This document shows positions 1 to 7,421 of a stretch of DNA of 64,000 nucleotides, one piece after another. Each line of letters opens with the position of its first letter. The first letter of the stretch is position 1. The notes under the pieces were generated by a model. That model saw only the letters and a program-made list of their open reading frames with translations. It searched no databases and was not told where the DNA came from. Origin of the DNA: Leclercia adecarboxylata (GTDB lineage: Bacteria; Pseudomonadota; Gammaproteobacteria; Enterobacterales; Enterobacteriaceae); assembly GCA_901472455.1 (NCBI GenBank), contig LR590464.1:1860001-1924000 (forward strand), in the 5' to 3' direction. The position numbers and the translations under genes were made by a program.

Positions 1-1649
1 CTTGATGTTGTACTGCAGGACATCAACTCAGGCTTCTTTGCTGAGTTTGGCCCTCAATTACGCAAGCTGAATTCTGCACTGCTGGACCCACTGGTTCAGG
101 AGTTGCAGATTACCTTTATCGGTGACTCCATCACCTGGGGCACTGGCTCTACTGGCGCAGCCGCCAGCGGAACGCGGGACGGAACACTTTCAGATCCGAG
201 GAATAACGCCACATCGCCATCATATGTCAATCAGCTGGGGCGTTTAATTGCCGGGATTCTTGGTGCCAATACTGTTACCACCTTCTCAAACCACAGCTAC
301 TCGCCAAGCGGTGAGTCAATCCGTGAAATGGTGACGGATAAATACGAATTCCCTTACGGGAGTGCTTATTATGTTGTGGGTTCAGGAAGCTTCACGGATG
401 TTATCGATACAAATGCGACGGGGCCGTACCTTGGGGCCCGCAGAACAATAACCGTGTCAGCCGGGGCTTCGGCATCGCTGAGCTTCAACTTCACGGGAAG
501 TAAGTTCAGCCTGGTATATTCTCAGCTGCCGAGCAGCGCCGATTATGAATTACTGGTTAACGGTGTATCTCAGGGCGTATTTTCTACCAGAGATGCCACC
601 GCGGCGTTTAATACCCGTCGGTCCCACTCGTTTGGGTTCGTCACGAATGGAACGATTACAATTCGCGCTCTGCAACATTCCGGTGATACCGGTAATCAGC
701 AGCTCCGCATAGAGGCGCTGTTGTTCCCGAAAACTGTCCGGATAAAGAACCAGGGGATTATCGGCACCACTACCGAACAGTATGCAGCCTATAATTTCCC
801 GGCCTTTCTGAGTCGCCCTAAACCCTATCCACCACAAAATATGCCGGGATTCAGCCAGACATTTGTAGGAAACGGCGGGCATGAATACGTTGAGTCAGCG
901 GAGCCAAATGCGATCCTGGGCATGCGCTACAAATATTCGTTCACCAATACAGGCTCATGGGAAATTACGCTAAAACCGGCGGCAACAGATGACCGCGTCG
1001 CAATTTACTTTTCCTCGACAGACAAAACCTGTGATGTGCAGGTACTGGCCGATGGCGTGGCCATTGAAACGTTCCACACATCGTCAAACGAGCAGGGGGT
1101 CCCGTTTGGTTACCAGAACAGCAAAATCGTGACGATCCCCGCTGGCACGCAAACGGTAAAACTCAAGACAGTCTTTGTGCCATACCAAAGTTCGGTTAGT
1201 TATTTGTATCTGGAAGGTCTGACAACCTTCAATAGCAGCAGTCAGACCTATCCAACAAACAATAATTTCAAGGACGGCGTTGCCCTTGATGACAAAGACA
1301 TGTTTGCCTTTTTCCAGGTGGGGGTGAACGACCGAGAATCTAATCAGGTGAAAAGCCCAACCCAGATCCGCACCCAGCTAGAAAAAATGCTGTCGCTGAT
1401 TCCGCAGGGATGTTCGCCAGTTCTTATGGCATCAAAACCCCGCAAAGGAGGCCGGTAATTATTTCATGCAGGACATGGTGCAGGCGATCCGGCAGACTGC
1501 TGAGAAAATACAACGTGGCGTTTATCGATAACTTCAACCTGTTCGATAAATACAATATGGCGTACTTCACCACCGACAGCCTGCATCCCAATGACATTGG
1601 CCACAACATGATCGCCAGGAACATCATCAAGAGCATTCGCTCCAGTTGA
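1..1649 (+). CDS. Phage tail-spike-like SGNH/GDSL hydrolase (5' end outside window, two frameshifts)
   Basis: The reading frame is open from base 1, so the N terminus lies to the left; the TTG at 103 is not a convincing start. SGNH-hydrolase blocks are visible: GDSITWG (nucleophile Ser, about 120-140), GVND (about 1324) and a C-terminal DSLHPND carrying the catalytic Asp-His (about 1577-1597). A central beta-rich region separates the first two. The reading frame breaks near 1437 (an extra C in a C run) and near 1505 (an extra A). Removing both bases gives one continuous protein ending in LHPNDIGHNMIARN. Such esterase modules in phage tail spikes deacetylate or cleave host surface polysaccharide. 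That role is inferred from the prophage context. The domain call is firm, the tail location less so. Confidence 0.72.
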
Positions 1650-1714
1650 CCCTGGGTTCGTCAGTGGGCGGCATTGATAGGTGCCGCCGCATTGATCTGC
1701 ATGTCCTTTAAAAC

Positions 1715-1734
1715 TACTGTATATAAAAACAGTA
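1715..1734. promoter_or_regulatory. LexA (SOS) box upstream of the SOS-gene remnant
   Basis: TACTGTATATAAAAACAGTA is a near-perfect enterobacterial LexA operator (CTG-N10-CAG with an A/T-rich centre). It lies 15 bp before the ATG at 1750, where LexA would block the promoter. A second box of the same design precedes the intact paralogue at 4537. Confidence 0.9.
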
Positions 1735-1749
1735 AAAGGAGTGCAGATC

Positions 1750-1911
1750 ATGCCCCGCAGAAACGACATTAACTCAGCTTTCCAGTCGTTTTTTCAGTTC
1801 AACTTCAAAGGTTACTTAGCTAGCAAATACAGACCAATAAACCTTAAACAGCCCCCTCGACTGCATCTCCCTAAGTGTAATATAACTGAGCATCGTGGCA
1901 TCAGAACTTGA
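1750..1911 (+). pseudogene. Truncated copy of the SOS-induced phage protein at 4537
   Basis: The frame starts with an AAGGAG ribosome site and ATG. Its first 22 or so residues (MPRRNDINSAF...FKGY) match the start of the protein at 4537 (MPRKSDINAAF...PKGY). Similarity then stops abruptly, and the remaining 30 residues resemble nothing I recognise. A promoter and 5' end have been duplicated and the rest lost or replaced. A 53-residue peptide could still be made under SOS induction, but the domain is gone. Confidence 0.65.
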
Positions 1912-1988
1912 GTTGTAGAACAAGACTACGCTGATAAGAACTGGCTAGGTATTACACATTAATGTGAAAATTACTGAGAATTACAATA

Positions 1989-3255
1989 ATGAATCTGAAA
2001 AAAACTCTGGTTTCTCTTCCATTTGTTTTTTGCAATTAGTTCTGGCGTTGCTTCATCTGAAAGCCAGTTTGAAAATGTTAAAAAGGCCGCAGAAGCTGGA
2101 GATGCCCATGCACAGTACAGCCTGGGGGCTGACTTCTATATTCCGGGTGAAGGTGGGGGCAGATAAAAATTATGCTGAAGCAAAAAAATGGTTAGAAAAA
2201 TCAGCTTCGCAAGGTGTTTACCGATGCTTATTATCCACTTGGGGTATTATATTCATTTGGATTTGGGGTTGAAAAAGATCATAAGAAAGCAGTGGAGTTT
2301 TACAAAAAGGCAGGTGCCGCCAGAAGTGGCAGTGCTTACTTCAATCTTGCTGAAACCTATCGGCAAGGTCTGTTAGGTGAGAAGGATGATAAGCAAGCAA
2401 TTAAATACTACAAGCTTGCCTCCGCTGCGGGTGATCGGAAAGCCAGTGAGATGGCTGGTTGGTATTATGAGAATGGGACCGCAGTTCGGCAAAACTATAA
2501 AACTGCTCTCTCATACTATCGTAATGCAGCAGAAGCCAATCTGCCATCCTCACAGGCAGCTATTGGCCGTTTTTATGATGATGGTCTGGGAGTAAAAGAG
2601 AACAATAAAAAAGCTCTGGAATGGTATCAAAAAGGCGGCTGACAATGGTGACATCTCCTCAATGACGAACGCCGGAGCCATGTACAAAGAGGGCGAAGGT
2701 ACTGAGCGCAATTATTCTATGGCAAAACGCTACCTAGAAAAGGGGGTCGAGAACGGTTCCCCGGAATCCATGTATAACTTAGCAGGTTTATATATTAATG
2801 GGCTCGGTGTTGATAAAGATTTAATCAAAGGCAGCGAGCTATACAAAGAGTCCTGCGATAAAGGCTTCCAGAAAGGCTGTTCCACCGTTAAAGAACTCAG
2901 GTCCAAAGGCATGTATCACGCTGGAAGCACAAAACCTGCCAACAAACCTGACAGCATTACTATGCCTCAGAGGCTTGTAGCAAAATCTATCGAAAGCGGC
3001 ATTAATGCTACCTTCATCTGGGAAGGTGACAATGCGGTATTCGAAGCCAATGATCACAAAATCGACTGTACATTCATGCCAAACGAATATCGTAAAGAGA
3101 ATCAACTGGCTACAACTTTTGTATGTACGGAAAACGTCCAGATCATTCTCAAAAACTTCAAAGATACGAAGAACTCCTATATTGCTGTTATGACCGATAA
3201 TTTTAATAAAGAAGTGAAGACTTTTTCAGTCAATGTTTACGTGAGTAAAGGCTGA
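1989..3255 (+). CDS. Secreted Sel1-repeat protein (four frameshifts)
   Basis: The ATG at 1989 opens a signal peptide (MNLKKTLVSLPFVFA...). It is followed by about seven Sel1/TPR-like repeats of 36 residues with the typical A..G...A...L...Y..G.GV..D...A..WY pattern, then a C-terminal region of about 110 residues with no recognised domain. The frame breaks near 2025 (T run), 2155 (G run), 2218 and 2634. Dropping one base at each gives one continuous product of about 420 residues. Sel1 proteins usually act as protein-protein scaffolds in the periplasm or outside the cell. Inside a prophage this looks like a cargo (moron) gene. The signal peptide supports export; partners are unknown. Confidence 0.75.
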
Positions 3256-3423
3256 ATCTGTAGCTTTAATGTATTGCTACCGTAACCTTAACTTCTTGAT
3301 GCAGTTGATAAATATCTTTTGTGACCGGGAGCAACAACAGGCAGAAAAAAATTCCTGGAACAGCCGAAGTGCATCAGAATGCTCAGCACTAATTATCAAC
3401 AGCCGCATTTCGATCTCTTTGAA

Positions 3424-3449
3424 GAAAAAAAGCCCGTACGGGAACGGGC
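3424..3449 (-). terminator. Intrinsic terminator, minus strand
   Basis: The hairpin GCCCGTTCCCGTACGGGC is followed on the minus strand by seven T. No minus-strand gene ends here, so it may close a small RNA or a relic prophage transcript starting to the right of 3450. Confidence 0.6.
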
Positions 3450-3654
3450 ACAAATCCCTTAGTTTTGTTATCAATCCCGCGTTCAGGACGCAGGTAGTTA
3501 ACATATCGGCATCATAAGCCATTACTTTAGGTAGGGAGTATTAGCGCTTCGTTTAAAATCATCTAAAATTAATAGAGGTTAATCCCCCTGTGCGGCGGGG
3601 CAATCCAGTTAACTGCTAAGTGCAGATATGCTTGCGGCTCGTATTACTGGTAAC

Positions 3655-3679
3655 GAGTCACCGGGAGGCACCCGGCACC
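3655..3679. repeat. Copy 1 of a 25-bp element containing CACCGGGAGGCACCCGG
   Basis: The 25 bases match 6102-6126 exactly. The core can fold as CCGGG-AGGCA-CCCGG. Both copies follow a looser C-rich/G-rich block (AATCCCCC...GGGGC), so the repeated unit is probably longer and diverged. Its function is unknown. Confidence 0.6.
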
Positions 3680-3884
3680 TGCATTTTACAAACTAAAGTC
3701 TTTTTTGCTCTAATATGCCTGCATATGAACGGGCATTTTTCTGTCAGTCGAGACTGACTCCCCGCTTAAGAACAACAGCAGAAATTTACTACGTCGGCAT
3801 AGCACATAATGAAAATCACAGGGTATATAATTACGGAAATTCAGACCGAATAATCTTTGCGGAAAATGGTAAAAGGAGGTTCTC

Positions 3885-3992
3885 GTGATAATAGGTACAT
3901 TCTTAGTTGTTTTACTTCTTTTCGTCATATCAGCTCTTATCTGTGTATTAAAAGAGCTGTTAGGTATCTGGTGCAACGCTGGGGATGTTTAA
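3885..3992 (+). CDS. 35-residue hydrophobic membrane peptide, toxin-like
   Basis: A GTG start sits 5 bp after an almost perfect ribosome site (AAAAGGAGG). The peptide begins MIIGTFLVVLLLFVISALIC and continues with a short charged tail ending CNAGDV. It is one transmembrane helix with a tiny tail, the layout of type I toxins (Ibs, DinQ, TisB, Hok) and of small stress membrane proteins. It lies downstream of the structured element at 3580-3680, which could be a leader or an antisense RNA region. The ribosome site and composition make it a likely real gene. The toxin role is inference. Confidence 0.5.
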   Translation: MIIGTFLVVLLLFVISALICVLKELLGIWCNAGDV

Positions 3993-4188
3993 ATGTTATC
4001 AGATACTTTCAGCAGTGCCTGAGTTATGGTCGTCTGACTGCTTTCAGTGCCGAAATTGGATGTTTTAAACACGTCTTGTGTAAGTCGTACTCGCTAAGGC
4101 TGTGAATTGTTAACTATTTCTCGTTTGATCATATCAAAGCGGTGTATGTTTTAGGTTCAGCCAACGCTCCGGAGGCGTCATACCTGCC

Positions 4189-4380
4189 ATGAAATTCAGT
4201 TGCCCTGTCTGCAAAAGTAATCGGTTCTTTTTCACCTCCTTCGATCCCGTACAAAATGTGCCGCACGGTGCATTATGTTCTGTATGCGGAACCCGACTTA
4301 CTACCCGGTCCATGCTGCCAACCCCGCGCAAAAGGCGCTGGCCTAAACAAGTGTTTAGAATTTCTGTGAAACTAAGCTGA
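4189..4380 (+). CDS. Small zinc-ribbon protein, prophage-associated
   Basis: 63 residues with two CxxC knuckles (CPVC near residue 5, CSVC near residue 31), spaced as in a zinc ribbon, followed by a basic tail (TPRKRRWPK). The ATG follows a CGGAGGCG ribosome site. Such peptides are common as accessory phage genes and may bind nucleic acid. The product is inferred only from the Cys pattern and charge. Confidence 0.5.
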   Translation: MKFSCPVCKSNRFFFTSFDPVQNVPHGALCSVCGTRLTTRSMLPTPRKRRWPKQVFRISVKLS

Positions 4381-4496
4381 CCATCTTAATCGTCCCAAGG
4401 TTTACTATGGCCTATGCAATTCAGGACGAATAGGCAGATATTCAGCAGTAATTATCAATAGGCACAGCCTCCTTGCCCTGGGACTCTCTTTAAAAC

Positions 4497-4516
4497 TACT
4501 GTATGAATGCACAGTA
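4497..4516. promoter_or_regulatory. LexA (SOS) box upstream of the 4537-5093 operon
   Basis: TACTGTATGAATGCACAGTA fits the LexA consensus (CTG-N10-CAG) and lies 20 bp before the ATG at 4537. It predicts DNA-damage induction of both genes that follow. Confidence 0.9.
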
Positions 4517-4536
4517 ATAATAAAAGAGAGGTCACC

Positions 4537-4776
4537 ATGCCCCGCAAATCAGACATTAACGCGGCTTTTACCGCGGCCATACAGCTAAACCCGAAAGGGT
4601 ATCAGTGCCTTCACACGAATGACTTCATCCGGGAGTTGCGCGCCAGGAACTGGCATTTCACCCAGGCTGATGCGAATGAATGGATTGAGCAGTACCAGAC
4701 TTGCTTCGTAGACAAGACGCCGGACGGTAGCCAGAACCGCCTATGGATGCTGCGCAATATGGGGAGGGTTCTGTAA
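4537..4776 (+). CDS. SOS-induced small phage protein
   Basis: 79 residues, MPRKSDINAAF at the start. ATG 4537 is chosen because an AGAGAGG ribosome site precedes it and upstream starts would fall inside the LexA box. The sequence is soluble and mixed charge, with a W-rich helix (NWHFTQADANEWIEQY). I recognise it as a type found in lambdoid prophages immediately before UmuD-like genes, but know no function. Its stop overlaps the next start (TAATG), so the two are translationally coupled. A decayed paralogue lies at 1750. Confidence 0.7.
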   Translation: MPRKSDINAAFTAAIQLNPKGYQCLHTNDFIRELRARNWHFTQADANEWIEQYQTCFVDKTPDGSQNRLWMLRNMGRVL

Positions 4777-5093
4777 TGGGATTCCCTTCACCTGCCAGCG
4801 ACTATATAGAGACCAGGCTCACTCCAGAAAGGATTTGCGGCGTAGGCATTGATACCCGCATCCTGGAAACGTCATCCGGGTTTGCGGTGATCGAGCCGGT
4901 CACTCGACTGGTGCAGGGGCAGGTTCTGCTGATCCTTAGTGGCGGTCAGACTCAATTTGCACGGTTTCTGGGAAAAGCATTAATCACAGAGGACGGCGAG
5001 GCGATAGAAGGCGACGCAGCTGAAGAGGTCGAAGTCCTGGGCAGGGTGACTTTCTTTATCAACAGCACAGGCGCGGATGATAGGCCGGTGTAA
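4776..5093 (+). CDS. UmuD'-like protein lacking the UmuD catalytic dyad
   Basis: 105 residues beginning MGFPSPASDYIETRL. This matches UmuD from Gly25 (GFPSPAADYVEQR), the residue just after UmuD's self-cleavage site. The C-terminal EVEVLGRVTFFI matches the last UmuD strand. The segment that holds Ser60 (SGDSM) is shortened to SSGFAV, and no Lys equivalent to Lys97 is evident. The protein is therefore made directly in a processed, non-cleaving form. By homology it might bind a UmuC-like polymerase or RecA. No umuC is present in the window. Start by TAATG coupling to the gene before. Confidence 0.65.
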   Translation: MGFPSPASDYIETRLTPERICGVGIDTRILETSSGFAVIEPVTRLVQGQVLLILSGGQTQFARFLGKALITEDGEAIEGDAAEEVEVLGRVTFFINSTGADDRPV

Positions 5094-5108
5094 AAATCCC
5101 ATAAAAAA

Positions 5109-5127
5109 GCCCGCATCAGCGGGCTTC
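5109..5127 (+). terminator. Intrinsic terminator after the SOS operon
   Basis: Hairpin GCCCGCATCAGCGGGC followed by TTCTTA, 15 bp after the UmuD'-like stop codon. The flanking A run also gives weak activity on the other strand. Confidence 0.75.
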
Positions 5128-5254
5128 TTATCACTCGGGAGCCGCGGCTCCTTTGCGTATCCTTTTTTGTCCCCTCACCGTCTGGTCGGTGTCCTGCTGA
5201 GACTGCTAACTTCCTGTTATTGCTAGTGATGTCCTATCACTGTCCAATCATTAT

Positions 5255-5282
5255 TGGTGGAGCTGGCGGGAGTTGAACCCGC
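5255..5282 (-). other. tmRNA (ssrA) 3'-end fragment, likely attachment-site core
   Basis: Read on the minus strand, these 28 bases match the enterobacterial tmRNA T-arm and acceptor end (GGTTCAACTCCCGCCAGC then TCCACCA). Nothing to the right continues as tmRNA, so only the 3' end is present. The 3' end of ssrA is a standard integration target for islands and phages (for example CP4-57). The fragment is best read as an attachment-site core carried by this element, or a scar of one. Confidence 0.65.
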
Positions 5283-5307
5283 CGCCTCTGTGTTGATCCT
5301 GAAATGA

Positions 5308-5512
5308 CTACTGGAAGAAACCTTCCCATTCGTCAACCCAGCATTGAACCACCTGGTGCATGCTGGCGCGAACCGTATGTGAAAGAGGCAAAGTCTGGTT
5401 GCTGACGCATGTAGGCCTGGAAAAGAAGGCCTTTAGCTGGGTTGTTTTCGTGCCGCCCATCCCATTGGAGGTATAGGTCCCTACATCTGATTTTGGTTTC
5501 TTCTTTAGTCAT
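5308..5512 (-). CDS. Small prophage protein, unknown function (frameshifted)
   Basis: Begins MTKEETKIRCRDLYLQWDGR. With one base corrected near 5375 it runs to a C terminus VVQCWVDEWEGFFQ. An in-frame upstream Met at 5560 would add 16 residues. The sequence is acidic and aromatic, about 67 residues, with no signal peptide or membrane span. It lies between the two attachment-like sequences, where integrases and small regulators usually sit. I do not recognise it. Confidence 0.4.
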
Positions 5513-5680
5513 GTTGAAAATCCTTGCTACGTCTGGAAAGTGCCGAAAATTGGTTATCAAAACTGATAAAAGGTTACGTCAAAACAGAACGTTAGGTAAT
5601 CGCTGAAAGCATGAAAACAATTTAAGTTTTTGAAAAAATTTCTTTTAATATCAATTAGCAATCTGATTTCCTGGAAACTA

Positions 5681-5845
5681 CTGCTGCGTCACATGGAATG
5701 GTTCGAAGCCGCAGACCTGATCGTTAAAGGTATGGAAGGCGCGATTAACGCCAAAACCGTAACTTACGATTTCGAACGTCTGATGGAAGGCGCTAAACTG
5801 CTGAAATGTTCAGAGTTTGGTGACGCGATCATCGCGAACATGTAA
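5681..5845 (+). pseudogene. icdC: 3' end of isocitrate dehydrogenase (icdC-like), prophage attachment duplicate
   Basis: From the [15 protein letters not shown] segment the frame encodes the last 55 or so residues of Icd (...[18 protein letters not shown] and onward), ending [10 protein letters not shown]. The 50 or so in-frame residues upstream are AT-rich and not Icd. This is the layout left when an e14/phage 21-type element integrates into the 3' end of icd: the phage supplies a new 3' end and the original one is displaced to the far boundary. It marks the right end of the prophage. The rebuilt icd should be at the other boundary, outside the window. Confidence 0.85.
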
Positions 5846-5867
5846 TCCGCTGTTCGGGTTATCTAAG

Positions 5868-5896
5868 AACGGGAGCCTGTAGGCTCCCGTTTTTTA
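5868..5896 (+). terminator. Terminator after the icd 3' copy
   Basis: AACGGGAGCC/GGCTCCCGTT hairpin with a TTTTTT tail, 22 bp after the icd stop. It is probably the native icd terminator. Confidence 0.85.
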
Positions 5897-5903
5897 TTAT
5901 TAA

Positions 5904-5949
5904 CTGACCCGCTGACCCGCTGACCCGCTGACCCGCTGACCCGCTGACC
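5904..5949. repeat. 8-bp tandem repeat, 5.75 copies of CTGACCCG
   Basis: Five perfect copies plus CTGACC lie just after the icd terminator in non-coding DNA. It looks like slippage-generated microsatellite DNA; no gene covers it. Confidence 0.9.
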
Positions 5950-6101
5950 AACGCAGGTCTTTATTGTTAGCCGTGAAAAATAAAAGATAACATTCGCTTT
6001 ATTGAAGGAAGGGGATTAGGCTTCCCCTGTGGTGAATCCCCCCTAAGCGGTGGGGCGACTAGTCAGAGCAGGTGAATGACGCGGCTCTGTGGTCTGGCGC
6101 A

Positions 6102-6126
6102 GAGTCACCGGGAGGCACCCGGCACC
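6102..6126. repeat. Copy 2 of the 25-bp element containing CACCGGGAGGCACCCGG
   Basis: Identical to 3655-3679. Here it overlaps the 3' end of the VOC-family gene on the minus strand, whose last codons (PGASR, stop) it encodes. Confidence 0.6.
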
Positions 6127-6537
6127 ATGATTTCATCCAACCCGCTATTTTCATGAGAACGATACAGGCCACCGTGACCGGAGCGGGCACGGGGCCAGAT
6201 TTCGTCATCTGACAATGTCGTTTCGATGAGTTCAATGGGCACTCCCGCGTCATTGATCACCGCGACCCGGTAACTATCAATTGGCTCGTAAGGGCCAGAA
6301 TAATCTCTTCCCCTTCAATGGCCGCAGACAGGCTGTTTACCTTAAAAGCGACGTGCGGTACGGTTTTCAAAAGAGGGTGAAGGGGAGAGTCATGCGTGAA
6401 GCGATGCCACTGAACCCTGAATTTACCCGGGTTGTCAGCGGTATACATTCTGCTTTTTCACTGAATGAACCTTCAGGGATTCCATCCTGTAGCGGGATGC
6501 CGAAATGATGAAATTCGTAGTGAATGCCTGCTTTCAT
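6105..6537 (-). CDS. VOC (glyoxalase-like) family protein, two frameshifts
   Basis: The minus-strand product begins MKAGIHYEFHHFGIP. It continues MYTADNPGKFRVQWHRF, LKTVPHVAFKVNSL, EEIILGPYEPIDSYRVA and VPIELIETTLSDDEIW, the pattern of vicinal-oxygen-chelate proteins. The His of HHFGIP and the Glu of PIELIE are likely metal ligands. A base is missing near 6450 and near 6295. Restoring both gives exactly 144 residues plus stop. Substrate unknown. It has no operon partner. Confidence 0.6.
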
Positions 6538-6591
6538 AAGCAATGATGTTTAAATGAATGCCGGGCAGCTGTCACCACCCGGCTTGGGTTA

Positions 6592-6792
6592 CTACTGCAA
6601 TTCCTTATCTTTTAGGTGTTCAACGTAAAAGTCATAACGGTCAAGGAACCACAGCCGGCAATCCTCATCCATGTTGCCGGTTATTGCATCCGTGCACAGA
6701 TGTCGGCCGTGCAAATGCATCCGGGCAAAGCTACTGGCTAGAAAATCTAAATCCCGGGAAGACACGACACCCTTCTCACTGCCTAACTGCAT
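6592..6792 (-). CDS. Hypothetical 66-residue soluble protein
   Basis: MQLGSEKGVVSSRDLDFLAS... with a HLHGRHLCTDAITGNMDE segment and a helical C terminus rich in acidic residues. A strong ribosome site (AGGAGGAA) precedes the ATG at 6792, which supports it as a real gene. There is no signal peptide or membrane span. I cannot assign a family. It may be a small regulator or island protein. Confidence 0.5.
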   Translation of the reverse strand: MQLGSEKGVVSSRDLDFLASSFARMHLHGRHLCTDAITGNMDEDCRLWFLDRYDFYVEHLKDKELQ

Positions 6793-6927
6793 ACATTCCT
6801 CCTCTGTTAGTGAAACAAAAAAGAAAAATGTGACTGTTACAAGTATGGCTCAAAAAAAGGTCGGCGCTATCATTCCGCATTCAGAAAAATGCTCAAAATC
6901 AACACCAGATAGCTGGCCGGCCTGGAA

Positions 6928-7065
6928 ATGCATAGTCAATCGTGGCAGGAGAGCTATCCGCTGCCTTGTTATCGCGTCCGCTTAAAAGGCAGGAAGTCTG
7001 TATTTGGGCATATCGTGGTGCTGCCGCATCTGATACTCGCGGATTATCGGGGGGGGGGGCTGTAG
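6928..7065 (+). CDS. Short frame ending at a poly-G tract, doubtful gene
   Basis: ATG 6928 opens a 45-residue frame (MHSQSWQESYPLPCYRV...) that stops just after the G run. Removing two G would extend it in frame to about 7154, giving about 74 residues ending RRDNV. There is no strong ribosome site or known family. It could be a contingency-type gene or noise. Confidence 0.2.
   Translation: MHSQSWQESYPLPCYRVRLKGRKSVFGHIVVLPHLILADYRGGGL
7049..7059. repeat. Homopolymer tract of 11 G
   Basis: This G run is unusually long for an enterobacterium. It lies inside a short plus-strand frame and changes its length and C terminus if one or two bases slip. The exact count is doubtful in this error-prone sequence. 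Confidence 0.8.
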
Positions 7066-7215
7066 TGGCGGCTTTAACAGGATACGACATCATGCTTTGC
7101 AGCAGTGAACCTGAACGCTGCCCTTTTTATAGATTACGAAGAGATAACGTTTAATGGGAGCAAGGCGCGAATAGTGTTAAAGAAAAGACAGCGTTAGCGT
7201 GATTCGCATAAACTC

Positions 7216-7237
7216 ACCGCCTTCAGACGGTTTTTTT
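7216..7237 (+). terminator. Intrinsic terminator
   Basis: ACCGCCTTCAGACGGT hairpin (one mismatch) followed by seven T on the plus strand. Confidence 0.6.
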
Positions 7238-7421
7238 ATTGCTTCCTGGCTGGTTTTGTCATCACTCTGCCTACCATAAAATTAGTAACAACCAGAATGG
7301 GAATAGCAAGAAGCCATGGAAGGTGTGAACCATTCATATAATTTGTACTAATTTCCTTTACAAGCGCGACGCTGCCATAAATGTTAATGAAGATAAACCA
7401 GCCCAATATAAGGTTTCTCAT
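7236..7421 (-). CDS. Small two-span membrane protein, unknown
   Basis: 61 residues with two hydrophobic segments, near the N terminus (ILGWFIFINIYGSVALV) and the centre (LPWLLAIPILVVTNFMVG), and a basic C terminus. AAGGATG lies upstream of the ATG, and the start overlaps the stop of the frame before it (ATGA), suggesting coupling. No family recognised. Confidence 0.45.
   Translation of the reverse strand: MRNLILGWFIFINIYGSVALVKEISTNYMNGSHLPWLLAIPILVVTNFMVGRVMTKPARKQ

Larger units (their letters stand above)
3256..3884. other. Prophage non-coding stretch with a hairpin and a repeated element
   Basis: I find no convincing gene here. The stretch holds an intrinsic terminator facing left (3424-3449) and a C/G-rich element (about 3580-3680) ending in a motif found again at 6102. 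It leads into the ribosome site of the small peptide at 3885. The short frames on both strands lack ribosome sites and familiar sequence. Confidence 0.5.
6793..7235. other. Gene-poor accessory DNA with a poly-G tract
   Basis: No family-level coding signal is visible. The stretch contains a short plus-strand frame (6928-7065) that runs into an 11-G tract, and a plus-strand terminator at its end. Confidence 0.4.

Noticed and set aside
3269-3517. Short frames on both strands between the Sel1 gene and the small peptide
   Set aside because: No ribosome sites, no family signal, and they run through a terminator hairpin.
5255-5282. A tRNA or complete tmRNA gene
   Set aside because: Only the T-arm and acceptor 3' end are present; no matching 5' half is found to the right.
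5904-5949. Replication iterons
   Set aside because: The repeats are only 8 bp, directly abutting, with no DnaA box, AT-rich zone or replication gene nearby.
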